A DNA stretch of 64,000 bases from Prorocentrum cordatum (taxonomy: Eukaryota > Sar > Dinophyceae > Prorocentrales > Prorocentraceae), in NCBI GenBank assembly GCA_963575745.1, contig CAUYUJ010003059.1, positions 1 through 64,000 of the forward strand, given 5' to 3'. Both the position numbers and the translations under genes were made by a program. Each line of letters starts with the position of its first letter. Positions within the stretch are counted from its first letter, which is position 1. The notes beneath the pieces were generated by a model. It did not search any database and was not told the origin of the DNA. It saw nothing but the letters and a program-made list of their open reading frames with translations. Of this stretch, positions 10,501-18,250 are shown piece by piece.

Positions 10501-10990
10501 GCTGAGCCCGGTGGCGGTCCCTTTCGCTGACTCCGTCGAACGGGAACAGTACTTGCAGCCATTGACAACCTGACGGTCTGAGGTCCCTTTCGTTGGCTGC
10601 CGCCATGCTGGGCGGGGAGGAGCTGCAGCCAGTGCACACCCTTCACGCACCTGCTCTCAACGCAGCAACCGGAGACAGTGGGCGCTATGAAGACGAAGCG
10701 TGCACGGGTGGGGGGCGAAGGACGGCCCTTGGCAGCCAGAGCAGGGATGCGAGAGTGCTTTGCGCCCCCGTGAAAGGCCCCGAGCCCGTGGTCCAGGCAG
10801 CCCCGGCGTGCGTCCAGGGTCGCGGAGCCCGGTGGCTGCCCCTTTCGTTGACACGGGGGGCGCAGCTAACCGCCGCATAACACGATTTGATGGAGAGTGT
10901 GTCTGCGAGAGCCCCATCTATGAAACATCGACCTTTCGTTGACACGGGGGGGTTAACACGATTGCATGAAAAGTGTGTCTGCGAGAGCCC
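7563..10990. repeat. Nested 1.15-kb tandem repeat array (three units), copy 1
   Basis: Units start at GATGTCCCTTTTAT at 7563, 8712 and 9860 (periods 1149 and 1148); the third degrades after about 10920. Each unit contains two related halves starting at CTGCCGCCATGCT (7974/8297, 9122/9443, 10278/10600), about 320 bases apart. Short indels in copy 1 lie between 9990 and 10090. Many frames are open on both strands, but they are periodic with the repeat, so I do not call genes. Minus-strand translations share words such as ALSHPCPGSQGP from unit to unit. Confidence 0.9.
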
Positions 10991-13806
10991 CATCTATGGT
11001 TGGATAGTGCCTCCGCCTCTGCTCCCAGCGCTGCAATTGATGACAGCGAGCGCCGCGAAGACGAAACGCGCACGGGGGGGGGCGAAGGATGGCCCGTGGC
11101 TGCCAGAACTGGGATGCGAGAGTGCCTTGAGCCCCGGTGGGGGGCCCCGGCCCGTGGCACAGGCAGGCCCCCGCGCGCGCCCAGGGCCGCCGTGTCCGGT
11201 CGCGGCCAAGACGAAGCGCGCACGGGGGGGAGGCGAAGAAAAGCCCTTGGCAGCCAGAACGGGGATGCGAGGGCGCCTTGACCCCCCGAGGGAGGCCCTG
11301 GGCCCGAGGTACAGCAGCCCCCGCGTGCGCCCAGGGCCGCAGGGTCCGGATGCATCCCTATCGCAGGCCGCGTTTTGCTGGGCAGCAACGGGCCTGCTGC
11401 CAGTGACCATCCTCCTCGCACCTGGTCCCCGCGCGTGCGATGCCACGATTTGGGGCGGCAACGGAAACTGCGGGGAGACGGCCGGCCATTGTTTTTTGCC
11501 CTTCCTGGGTGCCCGGTGGCCCTTTGCCGCGCGGCGACCCCTGCTCGCTCCGCCGCTTCGACCCGGGCGCAGATGCCACGGCCGAGTCCAGTCGACGTCG
11601 AGGCCCAGCGCGTCGCTGACGACCCGTACGTCGCACTTGTGGCTGCGGAAGGATTCCAGGAGGAGGCGGCAGGTTTGCGGGTCGCGCCGAAGCGGGTCGC
11701 GCCGAAGCGGGTCGAGCGCGCCTTTGCTGCCAGGCACGGACTGCCGCTTGGCGAAAGCATGCCAGGTGCCTGTGAACATTGTTGCCAGTGTGACTTGGAG
11801 CCGCCCCATGGCCTCGCCGGGTGTCTCCCCGGGCAGGTCCCACTGGATGTTGTTGATTTCTGTTTTGCACAGCTGCTGCCCCGCGTCGGGGTCCGCGGGC
11901 TCTGGCCATTGGCGCGGGTCAAGCCATTGGTGCTGCCGTGTATCCTGGCCGCAAGTCTCCAGCGCACCCGCCTCGCTGTCCTGGCCGGAGCTCGCGATCT
12001 GCTCGCGACAGTTCCAGCTGCACGCCTGGCGGGGTTCCGCGGGGAGAGGCGGGCCGCGCGGTTGGCCGCCGGGCTGTGCCAGGCGCGCGCGCGTGCCAGA
12101 GCACAAGATTCTCTGTCAGTCGTGCCCTGGACGTCTGGAGAGAGCGCCCGGGGTTCGCCGCCCGTTAGAGCGGGTTCACTGGCAGGGGAAGGGGGGCGAA
12201 TAGGCGCGAAGGGGTTTCTCCCGACGAGCCAATGGATGGTTTCGCTGTCCTGCGTCTGGACGGTTGGTCCATGGCCCCCCTGATGGGTCTGCGGCGCCCC
12301 CAGAGGCCTGCTGACGGTCTGTTTGTTTTGAAGGGGAGGGGGGGGGGGGGGCACGGCATGGCAAGCGAGCCCCTGTTGTTCCGGGATCTCGCTTAGCTGA
12401 CTGTCGCGGCTGCCGTCGGCACTTTCGGGGGCCACCCCCTGCCCACCCGGCTCTAATCCAGAAACACGGACGAAGGCTCGTGCCACTTCCGCACCTTCAG
12501 AGGCTTCCGCCGCTTCGGGCCCCCGATACTCCGCGGCCTCCGCAGCCTCCGCCGACTCCGCCGCGGCCCCCCTCTCCTTTTCTCTGCGCCGCTGCTGCTG
12601 CTGAGGGAGCATGGGTACCTCTGAGTCTTCTCGCGGGTTCTGCTGGCTCCCAGAGGTGCCTAGGAGGCTGTCAGGGAGCAGGGGCCCCGCCTTCTGGTCG
12701 TCAGAGAGGGTACTTTGAGGCTCGCGGGTCTCTCGTCCCCGGGGAGGGTCTGCTGCTGCTGGGGCTGCTGTTGCTGCTGCTGCAGCACCTGTCGCTGGTG
12801 GTGCGGCTGTGTTTGTGGGTGATGCGGCGGTTGCTGTGGCTGCTGAGGGGGGTGTTGTTGCTGCTGCAGCTGCGGGGTGCTGTTGCTGCAGCACCTGTAG
12901 CTGCTGCGCTGCGGCTGTGGTCGGGGGTGCTGCCGCTGTCGCAGCCGCTGCTGCGGTTGCCGCTGCTGCTGCTGGAGCTGCCGGGGTATGTTGCTGATGC
13001 TGCTGCTGCGGCTGTTGCTGCTGCTGCTGCTGCCCTGCTGCTGCGGCTGCTGCTGTTGCTGCTGTCGCGGCTGCAGTTGCAGCAGCTGCGGCTGCTGCTG
13101 CAGGTACTGCTGCTGCGGCTGCTGCTGCCGCCGCTGCTGCTGCGGCTGTTGTTGCTGCTGCTGTCGCTGCTGCCGCTGCTGCTGCTCCTGCAGGTACAGC
13201 TGCAGCGGCGGCGGCCGCGGCGCCCGCGGCGGCGGGCCCAAGGGCGGCCGCGCGGGACGGCGGCCGCGGCGCCGGCTGCGCGACCCGCGGCCGCCGCGTG
13301 CGGCCGGCCGTCCGCCACGGCGGCGGCGGGCGGGCGGCGGCGGCAGCCGCAGCGCCGGCGGCCGCAGGGGCGGCGCGGCGGCGCCGGCCGCCGACCCGCG
13401 CGCCGCCCAGCGCGCGCGGCGCCGCGTCGCCCGCGGCGCCCCGGCCAGCGCCGGCGGCGGCGGCACCAGCGTCGCGCCCAGCGCCCACGGCGCCATCGGC
13501 GCTGGCGGCACCGCGCCGCCGTCTGCGTCGTGCCGAAGCAGTCTCCAGGGACTGCGCCTGAGGTGCGCGGACTGCGCCGCGGCCCGCCCGCGTCGGCGGC
13601 CGGCCGGCGGCCTCCGGAGGCGGCCAGCCTGCGGCGGCCTGCCAGGCGGCCCTCGGCCGCGGCGTCGCCCCGCCGAGGGAAGCTGCAGCCTCCGCCCACT
13701 GGTCAGAGGGGGGCGCCCTCGGCCCCATTGCTCTCCTGCCTGCTGCCAGCGGCCGGAAGAGCCTGCGGCAGCGCGGCCGTTCCAGCCCCCACGAATGCAG
13801 AGCCAT
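10918..13806 (-). CDS. Ala/Gln-rich hypothetical protein with relict-spliced-leader 5' end, copy 1
   Basis: The ATG at 13806 is the first on the minus strand after the relict spliced leaders (13859-13921), so I take it as the start; the frame is open upstream to a GTG at 13842. From it, 962 codons stay open. Order: an N-terminal Arg/Ala/Pro region; a GC-extreme Arg/Ala stretch (13200-13520); long Ala runs with a short Gln run (CAG/GCA tract, 12745-13200); then a mixed, acidic, ordinary-looking part (about 12180-12740) with Glu/Ala-rich and Pro-run segments. Beyond about 12100 the better coding signal moves to another frame (see 10994-12106), implying an intron or frameshift. No known domain. 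Possibly an intrinsically disordered nuclear or RNA-associated protein; this is only inference from composition. Confidence 0.55.
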   Translation of the reverse strand: MALHSWGLERPRCRRLFRPLAAGRRAMGPRAPPSDQWAEAAASLGGATPRPRAAWQAAAGWPPPEAAGRPPTRAGRGAVRAPQAQSLETASARRRRRRGAASADGAVGAGRDAGAAAAGAGRGAAGDAAPRALGGARVGGRRRRAAPAAAGAAAAAAARPPPPWRTAGRTRRPRVAQPAPRPPSRAAALGPAAAGAAAAAAAAVPAGAAAAAAATAAATTAAAAAAAAAAAAAVPAAAAAAAATAAATAATAAAAAAGQQQQQQQPQQQHQQHTPAAPAAAAATAAAAATAAAPPTTAAAQQLQVLQQQHPAAAAATTPPSAATATAASPTNTAAPPATGAAAAATAAPAAADPPRGRETREPQSTLSDDQKAGPLLPDSLLGTSGSQQNPREDSEVPMLPQQQQRRREKERGAAAESAEAAEAAEYRGPEAAEASEGAEVARAFVRVSGLEPGGQGVAPESADGSRDSQLSEIPEQQGLACHAVPPPPPPLQNKQTVSRPLGAPQTHQGGHGPTVQTQDSETIHWLVGRNPFAPIRPPSPASEPALTGGEPRALSPDVQGTTDRESCALARARAWHSPAANRAARLSPRNPARRAAGTVASRSRAPARTARRVRWRLAARIHGSTNGLTRANGQSPRTPTRGSSCAKQKSTTSSGTCPGRHPARPWGGSKSHWQQCSQAPGMLSPSGSPCLAAKARSTRFGATRFGATRKPAASSWNPSAATSATYGSSATRWASTSTGLGRGICARVEAAERAGVAARQRATGHPGRAKNNGRPSPRSFRCRPKSWHRTRGDQVRGGWSLAAGPLLPSKTRPAIGMHPDPAALGARGGCCTSGPGPPSGGQGALASPFWLPRAFLRLPPVRASSWPRPDTAALGARGGLPVPRAGAPHRGSRHSRIPVLAATGHPSPPPVRVSSSRRSLSSIAALGAEAEALSNHRWGSRRHTFHAIVLTPPCQRKVDVS
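10994..12106 (-). CDS. Probable 3' coding part of the Ala/Gln-rich gene, copy 1
   Basis: A minus-strand frame with ordinary protein composition between about 11580 and 12060. Its middle reads like a folded domain (for example CKTEINNIQWDLPGETPGEA and FRSHKCDVRVVSDALGLDVD). It overlaps the 10918-13806 frame and is probably the genuine continuation after an intron or shift near 12100. A tandem pentapeptide (DPLRR twice) falls at about 11690-11720. Below about 11480 it runs into repeat-derived sequence. No family recognised. Confidence 0.45.
   Translation of the reverse strand: MCSGTRARLAQPGGQPRGPPLPAEPRQACSWNCREQIASSGQDSEAGALETCGQDTRQHQWLDPRQWPEPADPDAGQQLCKTEINNIQWDLPGETPGEAMGRLQVTLATMFTGTWHAFAKRQSVPGSKGALDPLRRDPLRRDPQTCRLLLESFRSHKCDVRVVSDALGLDVDWTRPWHLRPGRSGGASRGRRAAKGHRAPRKGKKQWPAVSPQFPLPPQIVASHARGPGARRMVTGSRPVAAQQNAACDRDASGPCGPGRTRGLLYLGPRASLGGSRRPRIPVLAAKGFSSPPPRARFVLAATGHGGPGRARGPACATGRGPPPGLKALSHPSSGSHGPSFAPPRARFVFAALAVINCSAGSRGGGTIQP
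12745..13200. repeat. CTG/CAG trinucleotide tract, copy 1
   Basis: Imperfect (GCTGCT)n with interruptions on the plus strand. On the minus strand one frame gives Gln runs, another Ala runs and the third Ser runs. It lies inside the coding region of the relict-SL gene, which is why the real frame is hard to choose. Confidence 0.88.
13201..13520. repeat. Extreme-GC segment (GGC/GCC-rich), copy 1
   Basis: About 320 bases with almost no A or T, made of GGCGGC and GCCGCC words and many potential hairpins. The central 200 bases differ in arrangement from copy 2 although both flanks are identical. Confidence 0.8.
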
Positions 13807-13858
13807 CGCGGCCGAGAAGTAGCAGCTCCGGCAGGCGCGCACCTGAAAGGGGGGCGTG

Positions 13859-13921
13859 CTCGAGCCGAGATGGCTTGAGCCAAGGGGGCTTGAGCCAGGC
13901 TTGAGCCAGAGGGGCTACGGA
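13859..13921 (-). other. Four contiguous relict trans-spliced leaders, copy 1
   Basis: Read on the minus strand: a full 22-nt leader relic (13900-13921; begins TCCGTAGCC, ends TGGCTCAAG, 3 mismatches to the dinoflagellate leader), then CCTGGCTCAAG (13889-13899), CCCCCTTGGCTCAAG (13874-13888) and CCATCTCGGCTCGAG (13859-13873). They abut with no gap. Fifteen nucleotides is what remains when trans-splicing reuses the internal TAG of an older leader (CCGTAG, then CCATTTTGGCTCAAG). This is the known signature of mRNA recycling by retroposition in dinoflagellates and implies at least four leader additions. Confidence 0.88.
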
Positions 13922-13923
13922 CG

Positions 13924-13952
13924 CTGGTGGGGGGCACTTTTTTTGTTCGGCG
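13924..13952 (-). promoter_or_regulatory. GTATCCCCACCAG-type element at the relict-SL gene, copy 1
   Basis: The minus strand reads GCCGCCGAACAAAAAAAGTG then CCCCCCACCAG, directly followed (after CG) by the relict spliced leaders at 13859-13921. CTGGACTTTTCC lies upstream at about 13961-13972. The position fits a trans-splice acceptor for the gene whose ATG is at 13806, 118 nt downstream. Confidence 0.6.
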
Positions 13953-13979
13953 GCCCGCAAGGAAAAGTCCAGAGGGCGC

Positions 13980-14480
13980 GTCAATCACAGGCAATGGGGC
14001 GCAATGCCAGATAATTAGCGAGGGCCAGGCCACGCAAGAAGGAAGCCGCCAAGAGGGCGCCAACCCACGCACGCGCAACACGTAGAACAGGACGACAGCG
14101 GCACCATGCCAGAATATTAGACCGACCGACCCGACAACAGCCGACCAGACCAGCAGGCGAACACATACCCTGCACGGGACAAATTCTAGAGAGCGGACCG
14201 CCCTGACGACAGCCAGCCGCGCCGGCAGGAAGGCACACAACCAACCCTGCACGAAACAAATACCAGAAGGCCAGGCGGCGAGAGAAGGAAGGCAGCCGAG
14301 AGGGCGCCAACCCACGCACGCGCAGCATGCAAACCGGGACGACTGAGGCGCCCACCCAGAATATTAGTCGGGCTGCCCTAACAACAGCCGAACACACGGA
14401 CACGCAGGCGCACGCCCCACGAGACATGGCCAGGAAGCAATGCGCGCCAAGGAAGAAGGCCGCGATGCAAGCCGGCCTCT
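13980..14480. repeat. 247-bp imperfect duplication upstream of the relict-SL gene, copy 1
   Basis: GAGGGCGCC followed by AACCCACGCACGCGC occurs at 14053 and 14300, each followed about 60 bases later by CAGAATATTAG. Minus-strand frames across it are hydrophobic (LIFW, VLRVRGLAPS words repeated in two frames) but not convincing genes. Confidence 0.75.
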
Positions 14481-14598
14481 AAAAGGCGGCGAAAAAGGGG
14501 GCGGCACGAGCGTGGCGCAGCGGGGGGGCCAACGGCCAGCCGCCACAGAACACCAAAGTGAGAGCCCAGGCAGACGATGCGGGACCAGGCGATTGTGA

Positions 14599-16660
14599 CC
14601 AAGGCCGAAGTGAGCCGTGGGATGGGTCATTTCAGCCAGGCCTACGGGCTAAGCCCACGACAGTGGGGGCCTCAGGAGTGAAACTGAGCACCTGGCTCCC
14701 AGGTGGGCCAAGGGCGAAGAAAGGGGGAGGCGGCAGAAGAACGAAGGAGGGGTAGAAAAGCAGGTGGCCTCACTCACTGAGCACCATGTGCTCGCTGGCG
14801 AGTCGACAGGGCCCAATCACGGGCGGACACCACATCACCGTGCCCGAGTCAGACAGGTCTGCCACGCCGGGGGGCAACGTCGGCCAGGAGAAGCGCGAAC
14901 CTGGCACAATATGCACCACATGAACTGGAAGTCGCACTCCAGAGCGACGGCGCCGAAGAGCGGAACGGCCAAGACGAGGAGGGCCAGGCCTGCAAGACGC
15001 CACTGGCCGAAAGCCCACGCCATCCAAGCGAGCACAGCATCATCCCGCAATGCGAGAGGGAAGCACCTCATCCCCAGGAGGTGTCCCAAGGTATTGGCCA
15101 GAGCCACGCTGCGGGCGTCGTCACCCCTCAGAAGTCGCTGGCGGCGTCAGGAGGGGAGGAGAGGAGGCGCGGCCGATAGCCGCAGAACATTTGAATAAAT
15201 GGAGAGGAGGCGTCGGATGCAAACGCCCCCAGACGAGGACCCAACACGCGAAGTGGGCAAGTCGCGGCGCGCGGCGCCGTCGAGGGGGGGGAGAATCCAC
15301 GCGGGCAAGGCCGTCGGACTTCAGGAGCGCGGAGCGCATGGGGGGGGCCCTTGGCCCGCCGCCCCGGCCATTCAAAGAGAGCGCCCCAGCGGGCGACGCG
15401 GGCCCATGACAGCGACGCCAAAGAGAGCCGTGGGCAGGGTCATTGCAGCCAGACCGCACGGGCTCAGAGCCCAAGGAATACCGTGGGGGGTCAAAAGCAG
15501 TGCGAGCGTGCACCTCGCCCCCAGGAGGTAGCATGCGCATTAAGGCCGGGGCCTGTCACTGCGGTGAAACGAGCCCCCTTCATGAAGGGACATCCCACTG
15601 CCGTTGCGGCCCGCGGGGGGCCATCTGTCCCCGGCGTCATCCCCTCACCCGAGGCTTGCCTGTGGGCGGCCAAGGGACTTACTATGACCATGGTGGCCCC
15701 TTCCTATGTGGAGCAGGTCTGTGAACGTCACACGTGGTCGGTCCGACACCATAGTCGACGAGGGCGTCAGGAGGGAGGGGAGGGAGGCGCAGCCGATAGC
15801 CGCAGAGCATTTGAATAAAAGGGGGGAGATGAGCCAGAGGCTCGCACCGTTATTGAGGACCCAACACGCGCGGTGGGCATGTCGTCGGCGCGTGGCGCCG
15901 CCTGGCGGGTGAGAGCCAACAGCGCGGGGCAGTCGGACGTCGAGGGTGCGGAGCGCATGCGGGGGGGGGCCTGAGGCCTGCCGCCCAGCCGTCCGAAGTG
16001 CGCGCTCTGTCGGGCGAATCGGGCTCATGTCCTCGTGGACAAGGCCAGAGTGAGCCGCGGGCAGGATTATTGCAGCCACACCACACGAGCTAAGGGCCCA
16101 AGAGGACCTGCGGGAGTCTATACGCTATGTGAGTTGTGCACCTCACTCCCAGGAGGTGACACGGGCATGAAGGTTGCTGCCTGTCACTGCGGTGAAACGG
16201 GCCCCCCCTTGGTCACGGGACAGCTCTTAGGCGATGTGGCCCGAGGGGGTCTTCCGCCCGCGCCATCTCGCCCTCCCCGGATGCGTGTCTGTGCGCCGCA
16301 AAGGGGCGCTCGAGGACCATGGGGCTGCCGACCCATTCGGCCCCGCATGGCACGTCGGGGGCCCATGTGGCCCACAGAGTCAGCGCGATGGATGCCACTC
16401 TGTATAGTTGGGTGGCCGCTGCACCCAGCTGACCGAGGTCGCTCTCTTCAAGAAAGCACGCTTTGCGCCCCGAGACAGGCTGAGTGGCAACACGGAGTAT
16501 CGACATGAACGGGGGGAAGGTGAGCAATGCCGCGGCCTGGGGTTCCGTGGGTGTGGAACGAGGCTCGAGCCGTAGACGTGCACTGACAATCGCCCGACGG
16601 GGAGCCAAGGGAGCGGGACAGCGACCGGGAGCGTGACCCTTGGCCGCGTGGCCCTCGATG
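14599..16660. repeat. Three degenerate repeats of about 620-800 bp, copy 1
   Basis: A block with core GAGCCGYGGG..GGRTYATTKCAGCCA recurs at about 14608, 15426 and 16051. In the last two it is followed by AGGAGGT and CTGTCACTGCGGTGAAACG. A second shared block, GCCGATAGCCGCAGARCATT, is at about 15172 and 15793. Minus-strand peptides from two units are alike (AAHRHASGEG, AAHRQASGEG). This could be duplicated exon-intron modules of one gene. Confidence 0.7.
14835..15107 (-). CDS. Membrane-like coding fragment, copy 1
   Basis: A 90-residue minus-strand frame with a strongly hydrophobic stretch (core WRLAGLALLVLAVPLFGAVA) that could be one or two transmembrane segments, followed by Cys-containing residues. 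It is probably an internal exon and not a whole gene; the upstream candidate start is at 16711. No family recognised. Confidence 0.3.
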   Translation of the reverse strand: MALANTLGHLLGMRCFPLALRDDAVLAWMAWAFGQWRLAGLALLVLAVPLFGAVALECDFQFMWCILCQVRASPGRRCPPAWQTCLTRAR

Positions 16661-16711
16661 ACGGGGCGAGCCTTTCCTGGGCCTGGAGCCGAGACCTCGC
16701 GTCTTGGCCAT
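16448..16711 (-). CDS. Candidate 5' exon, Arg/Ser-rich hypothetical protein, copy 1
   Basis: The ATG at 16711 is 27 nt downstream of the GTATCCCCACCAG element at 16738. It opens an 87-residue frame rich in Arg, Ser and Gly (GSRSRSLSRSLGS at about residues 30-42). After about residue 48 a different frame (16213-16608) reads more like ordinary protein, so an intron or frame change is likely. The gene probably continues toward 14800. Function unknown. Confidence 0.35.
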   Translation of the reverse strand: MAKTRGLGSRPRKGSPRHRGPRGQGSRSRSLSRSLGSPSGDCQCTSTARASFHTHGTPGRGIAHLPPVHVDTPCCHSACLGAQSVLS

Positions 16712-16737
16712 ACCCGACGGCGTCACTTGCGGTCGAA

Positions 16738-16788
16738 CTGGTGGGGATACTTCTTTTTTTTACAGCCGCAGGCGGAAGCGCCTGCGGC
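16738..16788 (-). promoter_or_regulatory. GTATCCCCACCAG-type element with perfect hairpin, copy 1
   Basis: The minus strand carries a perfect 10-bp inverted repeat with a 4-base loop (16765-16788; arms GCCGCAGGCG and CGCCTGCGGC), then an A-rich run, then GTATCCCCACCAG. An ATG lies 27 nt downstream at 16711. Confidence 0.6.
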
Positions 16789-16864
16789 GAACAGTCACGG
16801 TCGGGCTGCGGCCGCGACTAAATTCCCGAGCGCGCGCGGGGCCGCGGATCAGGCGGCAAGCAGC

Positions 16865-17105
16865 GGCAACCCAGGGCGTCTGAGAGGCCAGAGGTCGTGC
16901 AACCCCAGGGAGTCTGAAAGGTCAGTCACCTGAGACGGTCGCGCAAGCTGCAACCCAGGGAGTCTGAAAGGTCAGCCCTCGGGCGAGCCAGGCGCAGCCA
17001 AAATGGCGCGCAGTACGTCCCAGGCCGCGACCGAGTAGAGACGACCGCGCGGTAGGGAACGGCCCCCGTGCGGGAAAGTCAACCCAGGGAGTCTGACGGG
17101 CATGG
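16865..17105. repeat. CCCAGGGAGTCTGA motif cluster, copy 1
   Basis: Four occurrences of CAACCCAGGGxGTCTGA (first with C, then three with A; about 16867, 16902, 16950, 17081), two followed by AAGGTCAG. On the minus strand two read CTTTCAGACTCCCTGGGTT, so each resembles a splice acceptor. The rest of 16800-17380 shows no recognised gene. Confidence 0.65.
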
Positions 17106-17380
17106 GCAGGCAGTAACTGGTGACGGCGTCCAGCAGGAGAAAGGTTCTGACGGCGCCAGCGAACCGTCGCAGCATCAGAGAAAGCATCCACGCAAGGGGA
17201 AGCCTAAGCCAGAGCAGTCAAAGGAGACCCAACCACTGCTGAGCGATGCGCCTGCGCACAGAGGACCAGCGAACTGGTCAGGACGCAGTAGGGGTACACG
17301 GGTAGCCACAGCGAGAACGCGGGGTCGCTCGGGAGTGACGTACACCGAACAACTATGTGACGTAGCGCCAGGCGACTAAC

Positions 17381-17791
17381 TCAACCATGTGGGGGCGCTC
17401 GGAAGGACAACAACCGTCGTATACCCAAGACAGCAAGTCCCTCACAGTCACAGAGTCCCAGGGAGTTCCGCACACCTGAATGCGCGGGAGAGCAACGAGG
17501 AAGAGCCGGACCGTCATACTCCGAAACCGTGCAGCAGCCAGGGTAGTGACGCGTGGCATCGGTGGGCGGAACTGATCGGGCGAGGCCGTCGGCCCAGTCA
17601 GAGAGGCGGCGGGCCAGGTGAGTCTTCCGCCCTTCGGCGTAGCAAACCGCGACGATGGACCGCCCATCCATCCGTGTCTCGTTACTCCCAGGAGAATGGG
17701 GTAGGACGGCTGAAGGCCGTAGTAACTTTGAAGCCCCGGGGAGAGTGCGCAGTTCTGGGCACGGGGCGGAAACCGCCACGTCGTCGGCCAC
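17381..17791 (-). CDS. Small minus-strand ORF (136 aa), copy 1
   Basis: Lies downstream of the 939-aa gene on the same strand. Mixed composition with a stretch (DGRSIVAVCYAEGRKTHLAR) that looks more protein-like than repeat-like. It may be a downstream exon of the 939-aa gene. A second frame across the same bases (17353-17979) is also open, so confidence is low. Confidence 0.25.
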   Translation of the reverse strand: MADDVAVSAPCPELRTLPGASKLLRPSAVLPHSPGSNETRMDGRSIVAVCYAEGRKTHLARRLSDWADGLARSVPPTDATRHYPGCCTVSEYDGPALPRCSPAHSGVRNSLGLCDCEGLAVLGIRRLLSFRAPPHG

Positions 17792-18250
17792 AGAAGCTGC
17801 GCGCCAGGCAGGCCCGCCAGGGTGAAAACAGCTTCAGTGGGGCACGGGGCCACTATGGCCACACGCAACACGAGGTAGCAGTGTGGACGGTATTGCTGGC
17901 ACACGCACTCGGGTCCAAAGGCAGGAAGTGCGTGTACCAGGAGGGGCGGCGGAATGCTGCAAGCGGGTCCGAAGTCCAAAGCACGGCTGAAGGCCGTCGT
18001 CTGATAGAGAATCCCAGGGTGCAGGTACGCTCAGGAGTGAGCCCCGATCGGCCCCAGGGCAGCTTAGCCGAGCACAGGACCATTCGGGCCACTGGTGAGA
18101 ACCACTACAGCGGGGCCAGGGGCCAGCTAGGGTCTGCAGGCTATGCCCCCCTACGCAGCGAGGCAGATGGTATTGCTGGTCGGCACACTTGGGACCAAAG
18201 GCAGGAAGTGCGCGGACCAGGGAGGGTGGGCAGCCTGGCTGGTCGTCGGG
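17700..18250. repeat. Imperfect 280-bp duplication at the 3' end of the 939-aa gene, copy 1
   Basis: CCAAAGGCAGGAAGTGCG occurs at about 17918 and 18196, preceded in both by a related stretch (GTGAAAAC..CAGTGGGG / GTGAGAAC..CAGCGGGG) and TATTGCTGG. The minus-strand long frame reads through the copy at 18196, so the C-terminal 130 residues of that ORF are repeat-derived. Confidence 0.7.

Noticed and set aside
8352-10917. Many 70-240 codon frames on both strands in the 1.15-kb array
   Set aside because: They recur with the repeat period on both strands and carry no domain; GC-rich repeats stay open by chance.
7020-10990. Regularly spaced motif as a CRISPR array
   Set aside because: Repeats are degenerate, spacing varies, intervening sequence is itself repeated, and the genome is eukaryotic.
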